Positions 37,911-47,697 of a stretch of 64,000 nt of DNA are shown here, in pieces. Positions within the stretch are counted from its first letter, which is position 1; each line of letters starts with the position of its first letter. The notes below the pieces were generated by a model. It had not been told where the DNA came from and ran no database searches. It worked only from the letters and a program-made list of their open reading frames with translations. Origin of the DNA: Aquabacterium sp. (GTDB taxonomy: Bacteria > Pseudomonadota > Gammaproteobacteria > Burkholderiales > Burkholderiaceae_C); NCBI RefSeq assembly GCF_016234775.1, contig NZ_JACRAH010000049.1:62001-126000 (forward strand), in the 5' to 3' direction. The translations under genes and the position numbers were made by a program.

Positions 37911-40400
37911 ATGCGTGGCATGACATTTCCCCTGGGTTCTCTCCGTTCTGAGGGCGCTGCGCCTGGCAAGGGCAGCGATCGTGGTCGGGCCGATTCGGCT
38001 CCTGGCGTGCGCGTGAGTGGTCGCTTGCACCGTGTGCCCGCGGCACCCGTGGTCGAGCAGGCCGAGCCGCTCGAGAACACCTTGCGTTTCCAGGCTGGCC
38101 TCCTGCTGGGCGGCGTGTTCTGGCTGCTGGCGCTGTTGTCCATGCTCAGCCACAACCGGCTGGATCCCGCTTTCACCACCTCCGGGCAGCACCTGGAGCC
38201 CAGCAATTGGGTCGGGCATGCAGGTGCCTATGGCTCGGATCTGGCGCAATTCCTCTTCGGGCAATCGGCCTGGTGGCTGTTGCTCGTGGGCGCCCGCATC
38301 CTGCTGGGCGGGCTGGCGCGCTGGTTGCGCCGTGATTCGGCCGTCAGCGTGACGGTGGGCGCCAACCCGGCGCCTTTCGACCATGGCCATGAATTCGCAC
38401 CCTGGCGTTTGTGGCTGGGCGTGATCCTGCTGATGTCGGCCAGCTGTGCGCTGGAGTGGACGCGCCTGTATCGCCATGAACTGAGCCTCGCCGGCGAGCA
38501 TGCCGGCGGCATCCTGGGCCTGAGCTTGGGGCAGTTGAGCAGCAAGTGGCTGGGTTTCAACGGCTCGGGCGTGTTGTGGATCGCGCTCCTGGTGGCGGGC
38601 GCCTCCATGGCTTTGAAGTTTTCCTGGCTGGATCTGGCCGAGCGCATTGGTGCTCTGGTGGACCGCCTGCGCGAGAAGCGCGAGACCAAACGCGAAGTGG
38701 CACAGGACATCCGCATTGGCGAGAAGGCGGCCATCGAACGTGAACGTGTGGTCGAAGAGGTGCGCCACGAGGCGCCAGCCGACCCTATCCCGCTGATCAT
38801 CGAGCAGCCCGTGGTCGAGGTGCCCAAGTCCGAGCGCGTGGTCAAGGAAAAGCAAAAGCCCTTGTTTGCCGAGATGGGCGACAACAAGCTGCCACAGATC
38901 GATCTGCTGGACAGCGCCACGGGCCGCATGGAGACCATCACCTCCGAAACGCTGGAGATGACGTCTCGCATGATCGAGAAGAAGCTCAAGGACTTCGGTG
39001 TGGACGTGCGTGTCGTCGCCGCGTCGCCGGGCCCGGTGATCACGCGCTATGAGATCGAGCCCGCTACGGGTGTGAAGGGCTCGCAGATCGTCAACCTGGC
39101 GAAAGACCTGGCCCGTTCGCTGTCCCTGGTGTCGATCCGGGTGGTGGAGACCATCCCCGGCAAGAACCTGATGGCGCTGGAGCTGCCCAATGCCAAGCGC
39201 CAGATGATCCGCCTGACCGAGATCCTGGGCTCGCAGATCTACCACGAGGCCCAGTCCATGCTGACCATCGGCCTGGGCAAGGACATCGTGGGCGCGCCCG
39301 TGGTGGCCGACCTGGCCAAGATGCCGCATTGCCTGGTGGCCGGTACCACCGGCTCCGGTAAATCGGTGGGCATCAACGCGACGATCCTCAGCTTGCTGTA
39401 CAAGGCCGAAGCGCGTGATGTGCGCCTGATCCTGATCGACCCGAAGATGCTGGAAATGAGCGTCTACGAAGGCATCCCGCACCTGCTGTGCCCGGTCGTG
39501 ACCGACATGAAGCTCGCCGGCAATGCGCTGAACTGGGCCGTGGGCGAGATGGAGCGCCGCTACAAGCTCATGTCCAAGATGGGTGTGCGTAACCTGGCCG
39601 GCTACAACAAGAAGATGGACGACGCCAAATCGCGTGGCGAGTTGATCCCCAATCCCTTCAGCCTCACGCCGGATGAGCCCGAGCCACTGGACCGCCTGCC
39701 GCATGTCGTGATCGTGATCGACGAGCTGGCCGACCTGATGATGGTGGTGGGCAAGAAGATCGAAGAGTTGATTGCGCGCCTGGCCCAGAAGGCCCGTGCA
39801 GCCGGCATTCACTTGATCCTGGCCACACAGCGGCCCTCGGTGGACGTGATCACCGGCCTGATCAAGGCCAACATCCCGACGCGCATTTCCTTCCAGGTCA
39901 GCAGCAAGATCGACAGCCGCACGATCCTTGATCAGATGGGCGCAGAGGCGTTGCTGGGGCAGGGCGACATGCTGTATCTGCCCTCCGGCACTGGCCTGCC
40001 CGTGCGTGTGCACGGCGCCTTTGTGAGCGATGAGGAGGTCCACCGCGTGGTGCAGTATCTCAAGACGCAGGGCGAGCCCAACTACATCGAAGGCATCCTC
40101 GAAGGTGGCAACCTGAGCGACGAAGGCAGCAACCTGGATGGTTCGCCATCCGGTGGTGGCGACGGCGAGCAGGACCCGATGTACGACAACGCCGTGTCTA
40201 TCGTGTTGCAGCACAAGAAGGCCTCGATCTCGCTGGTGCAGCGCCATCTGCGCATTGGCTACAACCGTGCGGCCCGCCTGCTGGAGCAGATGGAAAAGTC
40301 CGGCCTGGTGTCGTCGATGTCAACCAATGGCAACCGCGAGATCATCGTGCCTTCGCGCGGTGGTGAAGGTGGCGCCACCGCTGCGCCCTGGGACGCCTGA
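37911..40400 (+). CDS. ftsK: DNA translocase FtsK
   Basis: A septal DNA pump of 829 residues that clears and aligns the chromosome termini at division. Four N-terminal membrane spans (for example [18 protein letters not shown]) are followed by a short linker, then the motor domain with Walker [14 protein letters not shown] near residue 478 and Walker [15 protein letters not shown]-terminal gamma winged helix ([17 protein letters not shown]) reads KOPS sites. Two in-frame ATGs (37911 and 37920) are possible. The linker is much shorter than in E. coli FtsK (1329 residues), as is usual outside enterics. lolA follows 24 bases later. Confidence 0.95.
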   Translation: MRGMTFPLGSLRSEGAAPGKGSDRGRADSAPGVRVSGRLHRVPAAPVVEQAEPLENTLRFQAGLLLGGVFWLLALLSMLSHNRLDPAFTTSGQHLEPSNWVGHAGAYGSDLAQFLFGQSAWWLLLVGARILLGGLARWLRRDSAVSVTVGANPAPFDHGHEFAPWRLWLGVILLMSASCALEWTRLYRHELSLAGEHAGGILGLSLGQLSSKWLGFNGSGVLWIALLVAGASMALKFSWLDLAERIGALVDRLREKRETKREVAQDIRIGEKAAIERERVVEEVRHEAPADPIPLIIEQPVVEVPKSERVVKEKQKPLFAEMGDNKLPQIDLLDSATGRMETITSETLEMTSRMIEKKLKDFGVDVRVVAASPGPVITRYEIEPATGVKGSQIVNLAKDLARSLSLVSIRVVETIPGKNLMALELPNAKRQMIRLTEILGSQIYHEAQSMLTIGLGKDIVGAPVVADLAKMPHCLVAGTTGSGKSVGINATILSLLYKAEARDVRLILIDPKMLEMSVYEGIPHLLCPVVTDMKLAGNALNWAVGEMERRYKLMSKMGVRNLAGYNKKMDDAKSRGELIPNPFSLTPDEPEPLDRLPHVVIVIDELADLMMVVGKKIEELIARLAQKARAAGIHLILATQRPSVDVITGLIKANIPTRISFQVSSKIDSRTILDQMGAEALLGQGDMLYLPSGTGLPVRVHGAFVSDEEVHRVVQYLKTQGEPNYIEGILEGGNLSDEGSNLDGSPSGGGDGEQDPMYDNAVSIVLQHKKASISLVQRHLRIGYNRAARLLEQMEKSGLVSSMSTNGNREIIVPSRGGEGGATAAPWDA

Positions 40401-40424
40401 TCCAGGCAGAAAACCTAACAGAAC

Positions 40425-41129
40425 ATGAAGATGAATTCGAACTGGCGCCTGGCTGCGTCGAGTGCGCTGGCGGCAAGTTTGTTCGGTGCGACGGGTGTAG
40501 CCAACGTGGCGTATGCGGCCGATGCCGTGGCCATGCTGCGCAACTTCGTCAAGGACGTGCAGACGGCGCGCGCGAATTTCACGCAGGTCGTGACCTCACC
40601 AGATGGCAAGAAGACACGCAAGTCAACGGGCACGCTGGAGTTCCAGCGTCCTGACAAGTTCCGGTTTGCTTATGCAGGCCCGACCGAGCAGTTGATCGTG
40701 GGCGATGGCAAGAAGGTCTGGCTGTACGACACCGATCTCAATCAGGTGACCGTGCGGCCGATGAGCGCCACCATTGGCGCTTCGCCTGCTGCCTTGCTGG
40801 CAGGTGGGTCGCTGGACAAGGACTTCACCCTGAAAGCTGTCGCTGTGACTGCTGGCTCGTCGAGTGCGGCGACCGCGACCTCGACGCCTTCACAGGCAAC
40901 GTCATCTCTCGAATGGGTGGAGGCCTTGCCGCGCCACAAAGACGGGCAGTTCCAGTCGGTGCGCGTTGGCTTCACCAAGAATGGCCAGCTTGCTGCCCTG
41001 GAGATCCTGGACAGCTTTGGCCAACGCTCACGCCTGGACTTTGCGCAATTCGAGTCCAAGGTGGTCTTCCCGACCACCCGGTTTCAGTTCACTCCGCCCG
41101 CAGGGGCAGATGTGTTGAATCAACCTTGA
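40425..41129 (+). CDS. lolA: Outer-membrane lipoprotein carrier protein LolA
   Basis: A periplasmic chaperone that carries lipoproteins from the LolCDE transporter to LolB. The 234-residue protein has a signal peptide ending near NVAYA-AD and a LolA domain with VQTARANFTQVV, GTLEFQRPDKFRFAY and VGDGKKVWLYD. An Ala/Ser/Thr-rich insertion near residues 140-160 is a local expansion. The ftsK-lolA pairing is conserved in betaproteobacteria. Confidence 0.94.
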   Translation: MKMNSNWRLAASSALAASLFGATGVANVAYAADAVAMLRNFVKDVQTARANFTQVVTSPDGKKTRKSTGTLEFQRPDKFRFAYAGPTEQLIVGDGKKVWLYDTDLNQVTVRPMSATIGASPAALLAGGSLDKDFTLKAVAVTAGSSSAATATSTPSQATSSLEWVEALPRHKDGQFQSVRVGFTKNGQLAALEILDSFGQRSRLDFAQFESKVVFPTTRFQFTPPAGADVLNQP

Positions 41130-41162
41130 TGCCTGGCGCGCCACATGGCGCGGCCCCAGGCA
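41130..41162. repeat. Hairpin just after lolA
   Basis: TGCCTGG-CGCGCC pairs with GGCGCG-CCAGGCA around a four-base loop with a three-base bulge. It starts immediately after the lolA stop. No T-run follows, so it may act as a factor-dependent terminator or 3'-end stabiliser. Confidence 0.5.
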
Positions 41163-41242
41163 GGTTGACCCATTTGTAGGGGTGTCAGATGCCGCTGTGA
41201 ATCAGCGCGCATGCCGACGGTGTCTTCCCGGCATTTATTGAA

Positions 41243-41271
41243 GTTCAGGCCCATACGCTGCGGGCCTGAAC
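41243..41271. repeat. Perfect 10-bp hairpin between lolA and the helicase gene
   Basis: GTTCAGGCCC and GGGCCTGAAC are exact inverted repeats around a nine-base loop, between convergent genes. There is no T-run on either strand. Confidence 0.5.
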
Positions 41272-41284
41272 AACTTCCAGTGCA

Positions 41285-41306
41285 TCACGTCAGAAGCCTG
41301 ACGTGA
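41285..41306. repeat. Perfect 9-bp hairpin just past the helicase stop
   Basis: TCACGTCAG and CTGACGTGA are exact inverted repeats with a four-base loop. It lies 11 bases downstream of the minus-strand helicase stop and probably marks its mRNA 3' end. Confidence 0.5.
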
Positions 41307-41317
41307 GAAGGTTTCAA

Positions 41318-43402
41318 TCAGCCTTCGCGCTTGCCAAAGCCTGGGCGCTTGCCACCAAAGCCAGGCTTGGGGCCCGACTTGAAGCCAGGCTTGGCACCGA
41401 AAGGCTTGCCGCCGAAGCCAGGCTTGTCGCCAAACGACTTGCCACCCGACTTGTCACCGAAGGACTTGCCGGCAGGCTTGCCGAACGGACGGTCACCTTG
41501 GGGGCGATCGCCGAAAGCGGGACGGTCACCAAACGGACGATCGCCACGAGGACGGTCACCGAAAGCAGGGCGATCGCCACCAAAGGCAGGACGGTCACCA
41601 CGTGGGCGGTCACCGAAGGAAGGACGGTCGCCGCCGAACGGCTTGCGGTCACCACGGTCGGCGTTGAAGCCACCCTTGTTGAAGCCGCCGCGATCGCCGC
41701 CACCGAAACCACCACGGTCGCCACCACGGTCATCGCTGTTGAAGCGAGGAGCGCGGTCGCCACCGAAATCGCCGCGAGGTGCGCCGCCGAAGCCGCCTTC
41801 ACGCTTGCCAGCGAATGCAGGGCGATCGCCACCGAAACCACCTTCGCGCTTGCCACCGAAAGCAGGACGGTCGCCGCCGAAGCCGCCACGATCACCACCA
41901 CGGTCGTTGAAACCGCCGCGGTCACCGAAACCGCCTTCGCGGTTGGCGCCAAAGCGCGGTGCGCCACGGTCTTCACGGTTGCGATGACCAGGCATGGGCT
42001 TGCCCATGCGAGGGCCACGGCTGTCGCCGCCGGACTTCATCTTGGGCTCCAGGCCTTCGATGACGGATTCAGGGATGCGCTGCGTGGTGAAGCGCTCGAT
42101 GCGGCGCATCATGCCGATGTCACGACGCTCGCACAGGGTCACAGCCAGGCCGCTGCGGCCAGCACGACCGGTACGGCCAATGCGGTGAACGTAGTCTTCA
42201 GCCTTCATGGGCATGCCGTAGTTGATCACGTGGGTGATCGTGGGCACGTCGATGCCACGGGCGGCCACGTCGGTGGCCACCAACACGCGCAGTTGACGCG
42301 AGCGCAGAGCCTGCAGCACGCGGTTGCGACGACCTTGAGGCATGCCACCGTGCAGGGCGGCCACAGCGTGACCCATGTCAGCCAGGCGGTCAGCCAGGAT
42401 GTCGGCATCGCGCTGGGTGCTGGTGAAGATCACGGCCTGGTCAACGTCCTTCGACGTCAGCAGGTGGTCCAGCAGTTCATTCTTGTGCGACAGCGAGTCG
42501 GCCAGGTGCAGGCGTTGCTCGATGTTGTCATGGCTGTCTGTGTGCGACGAGACTTCGATGCTCACGGCATCGCGGGTCAGGCGCTGCGCCAGTTGACCAA
42601 CGTGACCAGCAAAGGTCGCGCTGAACATCATGGTCTGGCGGTCTTCAGGCGTTTGGTCAGCAATGGCTTCGATGTCTTCGATGAAGCCCATGTCCAGCAT
42701 GCGGTCGGCTTCGTCCAGGATCAGCACTTCCAGGTTGGACAGCACGCAAGCGCCGGTACCCAGGTGGTCGAGCAGACGGCCAGGGGTGGCGATCAGCACG
42801 TCCAGCGGGCCACGCAGGGCCTTGAGCTGTGCAGCGTAAGGCACGCCACCGACGATGGTGGCCACACGCAGACCTTGCATGTGACGGCCGTAGGTGTCAG
42901 CAGCCTTGGCCACTTGCATCGCCAGTTCACGGGTAGGTGCCAGAACCAGGACGCGAGGGCCGTAGGTCTTGCCCTTTTCGCGGCGCTTGGTGTTGTCGCC
43001 ACGGGCGGCAATGATGCGTTCCAGCGAAGGCAGCATGAAGGCGGCGGTCTTGCCGCTACCGGTGCTGGAGGCCACGCGCAGGTCGGCACCCTTCAGGGCG
43101 GCTGGGATGGCTTCAACTTGAACCGACGTAGGTTGCGTGTAGCCAGAGTCCAGCAGCGAGCGGCACAGCATGGGGCTCAGGCCCAGGTCTTCGAAGCGGG
43201 GGCCTTCGTAAGCGGCCTCGGCAGTGATTTCTTCGCCTTCAACGGCTTCGTCTGCGTCTTCACCGAATTCTTCGGCTTGCAGGCGGCGCGCCAGGGCATC
43301 GATCAGGGAAGCGCTGTGGGCGTCAACACGCGACTCATCCACGGATGCTTCGATCTGGTCACTAACTTGGTCGTTAACGGGCAATTGGTTTTCTTGTGAC
43401 AT
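41318..43402 (-). CDS. DEAD-box RNA helicase with long Gly/Arg-rich tail
   Basis: A 694-residue ATP-dependent RNA helicase. An acidic N-terminal stretch of about 60 residues precedes the core: SSTGSGKTAAF, PTRELAMQV, LDEADRMLDMGF, FSATF, and HRIGRTGRAG. The last 220 residues are low-complexity repeats such as GGDRPAFG, GDRPRGDRPFG and GGFGG, an RGG-like RNA-binding tail. I choose the ATG at 43402; the frame continues 21 codons upstream without a better start. It is preceded by a long gene-free leader, as in cold-inducible helicases, and may help ribosome assembly or mRNA decay. Confidence 0.93.
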   Translation of the reverse strand: MSQENQLPVNDQVSDQIEASVDESRVDAHSASLIDALARRLQAEEFGEDADEAVEGEEITAEAAYEGPRFEDLGLSPMLCRSLLDSGYTQPTSVQVEAIPAALKGADLRVASSTGSGKTAAFMLPSLERIIAARGDNTKRREKGKTYGPRVLVLAPTRELAMQVAKAADTYGRHMQGLRVATIVGGVPYAAQLKALRGPLDVLIATPGRLLDHLGTGACVLSNLEVLILDEADRMLDMGFIEDIEAIADQTPEDRQTMMFSATFAGHVGQLAQRLTRDAVSIEVSSHTDSHDNIEQRLHLADSLSHKNELLDHLLTSKDVDQAVIFTSTQRDADILADRLADMGHAVAALHGGMPQGRRNRVLQALRSRQLRVLVATDVAARGIDVPTITHVINYGMPMKAEDYVHRIGRTGRAGRSGLAVTLCERRDIGMMRRIERFTTQRIPESVIEGLEPKMKSGGDSRGPRMGKPMPGHRNREDRGAPRFGANREGGFGDRGGFNDRGGDRGGFGGDRPAFGGKREGGFGGDRPAFAGKREGGFGGAPRGDFGGDRAPRFNSDDRGGDRGGFGGGDRGGFNKGGFNADRGDRKPFGGDRPSFGDRPRGDRPAFGGDRPAFGDRPRGDRPFGDRPAFGDRPQGDRPFGKPAGKSFGDKSGGKSFGDKPGFGGKPFGAKPGFKSGPKPGFGGKRPGFGKREG

Positions 43403-43770
43403 AACTTCTTTCAAGCAAGACAAAGCGCTGCCACTTGCCGAAAAAGGCAAGCAACAAAACGCCACGGTCAGGCGTTGACAAATCGTCAGACGGCCTGAGC
43501 CAAGGTGGGGTCGCTATGGATTCGTGTCCGTACTTCGTGACGAGCGCACAAACTGATCGAGCGAGTTGGCTCGGTCATCCGGCGAAGGCTTCAGCCTTAT
43601 GTGGCCACGGTGAGTCGGTTGATAAGCGACGGCATCGCCGCCAACCGGAACTCAAGACACGCTCATGGTTGTCAGCCTGCACGTTTTGAAAGGCTTCTCT
43701 TGTTAGAGAGCTTCCGAAACCTTGTGCGGTGAACAACCCGGCTTGAAAAAGGTCAGAGGGGATGATCTTT

Positions 43771-43804
43771 ATGCTTCGTGCCATCTCTGGCAGCGAAGAA
43801 GCAT
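43771..43804 (-). promoter_or_regulatory. Long hairpin in the presumed helicase leader
   Basis: ATGCTTC-TTCG-CTGCCA folds on AGAG to TGGCA-CGAAG-CAT with single bulges, about 14 pairs on the minus strand. It lies about 370 bases before the helicase start and could be a 5'-end stabilising or regulatory structure. Confidence 0.4.
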
Positions 43805-43847
43805 ATTGTGACACCCCCTCAGGGTTTTGTCTAGTACCCGGCGTAAA

Positions 43848-43955
43848 TCACTTCTGGCGGGTCATGGACAGCTCGATGGTCTGGTGGCGGCCGCGCAGGG
43901 CGAAGTCCACGCCAATGGGGATCAGAACGAGGCAGACGATGGCAAGGGTCAACAT
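43848..43955 (-). CDS. Possible small membrane protein (35 residues)
   Basis: A short open frame: an ATG at 43955 with GAGG seven bases upstream encodes MLTLAIVCLVLIPIGVDFAL followed by a basic/polar tail ending in RQK. One hydrophobic helix with a charged C-terminus fits a single-pass small membrane protein. There are no family clues. It lies upstream of the helicase leader on the same strand. It may be chance, but the start signal and composition favour a real gene. Confidence 0.4.
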   Translation of the reverse strand: MLTLAIVCLVLIPIGVDFALRGRHQTIELSMTRQK

Positions 43956-44147
43956 GGGGCACCTCAGCTTTCTTCTTGATGAAAGTGTCTTGTCTGGGGC
44001 CGACCTGGAACGAGCGCCGGGACTGTTTTGACAGCATGCGCCCGTGTCGTGATCTGCAAATCAGTAGAAACCTTCATCAAATCGTCACATTTCGGTGTTT
44101 CGTGGTTAGTGGCAAACAGCTAGCGCCGCGCCTGCGACAATTCAGGC

Positions 44148-45452
44148 ATGTCCGATCTGTTCAAACTGGAGCCGGCACCGCCGCTGGCCGAGGCGCTTCG
44201 CCCCCATCAGCTGTCCGATGTGATCGGGCAGACGCATCTGCTCGGCGAGGGCAAGCCACTGAAGTTGGCATTTCAGTCTGGCAGGCCGCATTCGATGATC
44301 CTGTGGGGCCCGCCGGGCGTGGGCAAGACCACCCTGGCGCGCCTGACAGCCCAGTCGTTTGATTGCGAGTTCATCGCCTTGTCGGCGGTGTTTTCCGGCG
44401 TCAAGGACATCCGCGCCGCGATGGAGCAGGCCGAGCAAAACCTGTCTCGGGGCAAGCACACCATCCTGTTCGTCGATGAAATTCACCGCTTCAACAAGTC
44501 GCAGCAGGACGCCTTGTTGCCGTATGCCGAATCCGGTCTGGTGACCTTCATCGGTGCGACCACCGAGAACCCGTCGTTCGAAGTGAACTCGGCGCTGCTG
44601 TCGCGTGCTCAGGTTTATGTGCTGAAGTCGCTGACCGACGAGGAGCTCAAGCAGTTGCTGGCGCGTGCGCAAGCCAAGGCCTTGTCGCACCTGCAGTTTG
44701 ACGAACTCGCGGTGGACACCCTGGTGGGCTATGCCGATGGTGATGCGCGCCGCTTTCTGAACCTGCTGGAGCAGTGCAACACGGCGGCCGGTGCGGCAGG
44801 CACCACCCACATTGATGCCGCGTTCATTCAAAACGCGCTGACGCTCAATGCCCGCCGCTTTGACAAGGGCGGCGACAACTTCTACGACCAGATATCGGCC
44901 TTGCACAAATCCGTGCGGGGCTCGAACCCGGATGGCGCACTGTATTGGTTGTGTCGCATGCTCGATGGCGGCGCCGACCCTCGCTATCTGGCGCGACGCA
45001 TCGTGCGCATGGCCTGGGAAGACATTGGTCTGGCTGATCCACGAGCCATGCAGATTGCCAACGATGCCGCCGAGACCTTCGAGCGCCTGGGCGCGCCTGA
45101 AGGTGAGCTGGCATTGGGGCAGGCCGTGATCTATCTGGCCGTGGCAGCCAAGAGCAATGCCGGCTACAAGGCCTACAACCAGGCGCGCGCTTTCGTGAAG
45201 CAGGACAAGTCACGCGAGGTGCCGGTGCACCTGCGCAATGCACCGACCAAGCTCATGAAAGAGTTGGGCTACGGGCATGAATACCGTTACGCCCATGACG
45301 AGCCGCATGCCTACGCCGCAGGCGAAACCTACCTGCCTGACGGCATGCCCGATCCGCAGTGGTATCAGCCCGTGTCGCGTGGTCTGGAAGCCAAGATTGC
45401 CGACAAGATGGCTTTCCTGCGCAAGCTGGACGACGAGGCCAGCGGCAGCTGA
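44148..45452 (+). CDS. rarA: Replication-associated recombination protein A (RarA/MgsA)
   Basis: An AAA+ ATPase of the clamp-loader-like RarA family that acts at stalled replication forks. The 434-residue protein has [19 protein letters not shown] at the N-terminus, Walker [12 protein letters not shown] near residue 52, Walker [13 protein letters not shown], and the C-terminal [16 protein letters not shown] and [11 protein letters not shown] segments. Length is normal. The ftsK-lolA-rarA neighbourhood is conserved in betaproteobacteria, here with the helicase gene inserted. It converges on tssL with a 24-base gap. Confidence 0.96.
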   Translation: MSDLFKLEPAPPLAEALRPHQLSDVIGQTHLLGEGKPLKLAFQSGRPHSMILWGPPGVGKTTLARLTAQSFDCEFIALSAVFSGVKDIRAAMEQAEQNLSRGKHTILFVDEIHRFNKSQQDALLPYAESGLVTFIGATTENPSFEVNSALLSRAQVYVLKSLTDEELKQLLARAQAKALSHLQFDELAVDTLVGYADGDARRFLNLLEQCNTAAGAAGTTHIDAAFIQNALTLNARRFDKGGDNFYDQISALHKSVRGSNPDGALYWLCRMLDGGADPRYLARRIVRMAWEDIGLADPRAMQIANDAAETFERLGAPEGELALGQAVIYLAVAAKSNAGYKAYNQARAFVKQDKSREVPVHLRNAPTKLMKELGYGHEYRYAHDEPHAYAAGETYLPDGMPDPQWYQPVSRGLEAKIADKMAFLRKLDDEASGS

Positions 45453-45476
45453 CCTGTCTGCTGACTGCGGTGCCGA

Positions 45477-46277
45477 TCAGGGCAGCGTGATCGTGATGTT
45501 GGCCACTTGCGGCGCGAGTTGAACGATGTGGTGGTGTGCACCCAGGGCGTGCTTGGTTTGTTCGGTGAGTTGCCAGCGCAGCCCGAGGAAGCCCAGCAGC
45601 GCAATCAACCCGAACACCGAACCGATCACCCACAAGGGCACTTCATTTTTGAGTTGATGCTGAATCCGATCGGGAGCCGACCAGTGCGGCGCGAAGCCGG
45701 CACCATGCCCCTTGATGCGGGCGATCTCGTCTCCCAACCGCGCAGTGAGGTAGCCGAGTTTTTCCGTGCCTTCCAACAGGTACTTGCCTTGAAAGCCCAG
45801 CAGCAGGCACATATGAAAGACTTCGAGCGCCTGCACGCGCGGTGCGCCCTGGCGGCGCAGTTCTTCCAGCTTTTCGAAGAACTGTTCGCCTGCCAGTTGC
45901 TCGCCGAAGAACTGCATCTGCAAGGGCAGGCGAATCCAGGCCTCACGCGCCTTGAAGCCCGACATCAGCACGGCTACATCCACGGTGGCGCAGAACGCGT
46001 ACTTGCACAGGTAGATGTCTTCGACGGAAGCCTGCATGCGCGTGGCGCCGCGTTCGAATGCGGTCAGAAACTGCTTGATGCGGTCACGGAACACATCTGC
46101 ATCCAAGGGCGCGTGCTTGCCCTTGAGTAGAAACAGCAGGTAGAAGCCGTCGTACATCAGGTCCAGCAAGGAGGAGGCCTCCTTGTCGGTGGAAGCCACG
46201 GCGCGCAAGTGCGTTGGCTGGCGGCCTGTACCGATCTGGTCGGCGAACAGGCGAGGGGCGTTGGCAGCGGGGCTCAT
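45477..46277 (-). CDS. tssL: Type VI secretion inner-membrane protein TssL (DotU/IcmH type)
   Basis: A 266-residue tail-anchored protein of the T6SS membrane complex. A helical cytoplasmic DotU domain (LLDLMYDGFYLLFLLKGK, ALEVFHMCLLLGFQGKY) is followed by a single C-terminal membrane segment (PLWVIGSVFGLIALLGFLGL) and a short periplasmic tail. No peptidoglycan-binding OmpA-like domain is attached. It would normally pair with TssM, whose gene is usually adjacent; here rarA follows. Last gene of tssJ-tssK-tssL. Confidence 0.93.
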   Translation of the reverse strand: MSPAANAPRLFADQIGTGRQPTHLRAVASTDKEASSLLDLMYDGFYLLFLLKGKHAPLDADVFRDRIKQFLTAFERGATRMQASVEDIYLCKYAFCATVDVAVLMSGFKAREAWIRLPLQMQFFGEQLAGEQFFEKLEELRRQGAPRVQALEVFHMCLLLGFQGKYLLEGTEKLGYLTARLGDEIARIKGHGAGFAPHWSAPDRIQHQLKNEVPLWVIGSVFGLIALLGFLGLRWQLTEQTKHALGAHHHIVQLAPQVANITITLP

Positions 46278-46315
46278 GTCGGTTGCTCCATCATCAGGCG
46301 CTCATGGCGCACATG

Positions 46316-47677
46316 TCAGGCATTCACGGCGATCAGTTCCAGGCGCAGATCCTGGATGCCGGAGGGCACGTAGATGCTCAGTGCCTGAGCCTGCATCATG
46401 CGTTCGTACAAGGAGCCGCGAGGCTCCAGCGTGAAGTAGTAGCTGCCCGGGCGCACAGGTACCGCTGCCGGCACTTGGGGCGCGTGTACCAGCTTGACGC
46501 CGGGCATGGCGGACAGCACGAGTTTGTCCACGTCATCAGGCGCCCCGAGCTTGAAGCGTGCGGGCACCACGTCCACCAGTTCGGCTGGTGGCATGGCTGC
46601 CGTTACGCCCAGATAGAGCTGCGTGGATGGCGAGATCTGTTCTGAATCCAGCCGGCCCTGATGGAAGGACGGGATGTTTTCCTGCAGGTTGATCGCAAAG
46701 TAGCGTGTCGAGATCACCGTCTCCAACAGTTCGCGAACGATCTGGTCCAACCTGGTGAACGCCGGGCCGGGGTTCAGGTGGTCGTAGGTGGGCAGGTCGG
46801 CCAGCGTGAAGGTCTTGGAGAAGGTCATCAGGGCACCAGCCAGTTCCAGCAGGCGCTCGAACAGGCGTTCCGGATGCAGCGCGGGGTGGCGCGCGAGGTG
46901 CGACAAGCCTGCAAAGGCCGCGCTGGTGGTGTGCAGCAACCAGAACGAGGCGACATCGCCCGAGCGGAACTCGATGACGTTCTTGCTGGGCTCTCTGTGC
47001 AGGCCGTAGAGCGCATCCACCTTGGCCTGCATCACGTCGAGCAGGCGGCGCAGATGCAGGAACAGCGCCGGTGAGGCCTGGATGTTCATGCAGGGCGGCA
47101 TGAATCGGCCGTCAAGCTCGTGGCCGCCTGTCGAGGTTTTCTTCAATCGCAGCAAGGGCAGGCTGACCAGGTGACCGCGGGGCGCTGCATCTGGCAGCAG
47201 TCGCGCGGATTTGCGCAGCACCACCAGTTCGGCTGCCACGGCGTCGGTATAGGCATCGGCTGCCTGTATGGGGCTGCGGTAGTACCGGGCTGCGGTGTCG
47301 GCTTCTTCTTTGGTGGCCGCCATGTTGGTGCCGTTGCTGCGCAGCGGTGCCAGGGCGAGGTGAAAGACGGTGTCTGTGCCCGCTTGCTTGCTGGGTTCGT
47401 CGAGCGCACCCAGCGACACGGGCGGTGGTAACTCGTCTTCCATCGGCGCATTGAACAGTTCGCCGTCAGGGAAGACCACCTGCAACTCAAGGACGCGCAG
47501 CAGGCCTGTCTGCAAGGCATCGGGATCGACTTTGATGTGCCGCACGCCCCAAGCATACGGATGAAGCAGGCGAGACATCTGGGCCAGGCGCCACTCGTGA
47601 TAAGCGTCTTGCTGCTGAAAATGCTGAGGCCTGAGGAACAAACCTTCGCCCCAGAGGATCTTGGGTGACTGGATCAC
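46316..47677 (-). CDS. tssK: Type VI secretion baseplate protein TssK
   Basis: TssK links the T6SS baseplate to the membrane complex. The N-terminus, ILWGEGLFLRPQHFQQQDAYHEW, is the family signature, and the mid-region RYYRSPIQAADAYTDAVAAELVVL and the C-terminal receptor-like domain follow. I choose the GTG at 47677, which gives 453 residues and puts the signature at the extreme N-terminus. The GTG at 47707 would overlap the tssJ stop. It lies between tssJ and tssL. Confidence 0.94.
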   Translation of the reverse strand: MIQSPKILWGEGLFLRPQHFQQQDAYHEWRLAQMSRLLHPYAWGVRHIKVDPDALQTGLLRVLELQVVFPDGELFNAPMEDELPPPVSLGALDEPSKQAGTDTVFHLALAPLRSNGTNMAATKEEADTAARYYRSPIQAADAYTDAVAAELVVLRKSARLLPDAAPRGHLVSLPLLRLKKTSTGGHELDGRFMPPCMNIQASPALFLHLRRLLDVMQAKVDALYGLHREPSKNVIEFRSGDVASFWLLHTTSAAFAGLSHLARHPALHPERLFERLLELAGALMTFSKTFTLADLPTYDHLNPGPAFTRLDQIVRELLETVISTRYFAINLQENIPSFHQGRLDSEQISPSTQLYLGVTAAMPPAELVDVVPARFKLGAPDDVDKLVLSAMPGVKLVHAPQVPAAVPVRPGSYYFTLEPRGSLYERMMQAQALSIYVPSGIQDLRLELIAVNA

Positions 47678-47697
47678 GTGTGCTTCTTTCTTGTGTG

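Larger units (their letters stand above)
43403..44147. other. Gene-poor 745-base gap holding the probable helicase leader
   Basis: No long plausible gene is found here. On the minus strand the stretch 43403-43800 looks like an untranslated leader of the helicase mRNA. It contains a six-pair hairpin (CTTGCC/GGCAAG, about 43433-43451) near the start codon and a long imperfect hairpin at 43771-43804. A small possible gene lies at 43848-43955. The part 44040-44147 upstream of rarA shows nothing I can name. Confidence 0.5.

Noticed and set aside
37803..40247. Minus-strand open frame of 814 codons opposite ftsK
   Set aside because: His/Gln/Leu-rich translation with no motif; FtsK on the plus strand is certain.
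41331..41960. Repeats in the helicase tail as a CRISPR array
   Set aside because: Units are imperfect, codon-phased and lack spacer structure; they encode the RGG-like tail.
41331..41987. Plus-strand Pro/Arg/Ser repeat frame that looks like a proline-rich protein
   Set aside because: It is the complement of the Gly/Arg-rich helicase tail.
41303..43399. Plus-strand open frame of 698 codons opposite the helicase gene
   Set aside because: Low-complexity Ala/Thr/Val/Arg translation mirrors the helicase repeats; the minus strand has all the DEAD-box motifs.
43575..43814. 79-codon minus-strand frame in the helicase leader
   Set aside because: No ribosome-binding site at its start, no recognisable composition, and it overlaps the probable leader hairpin.
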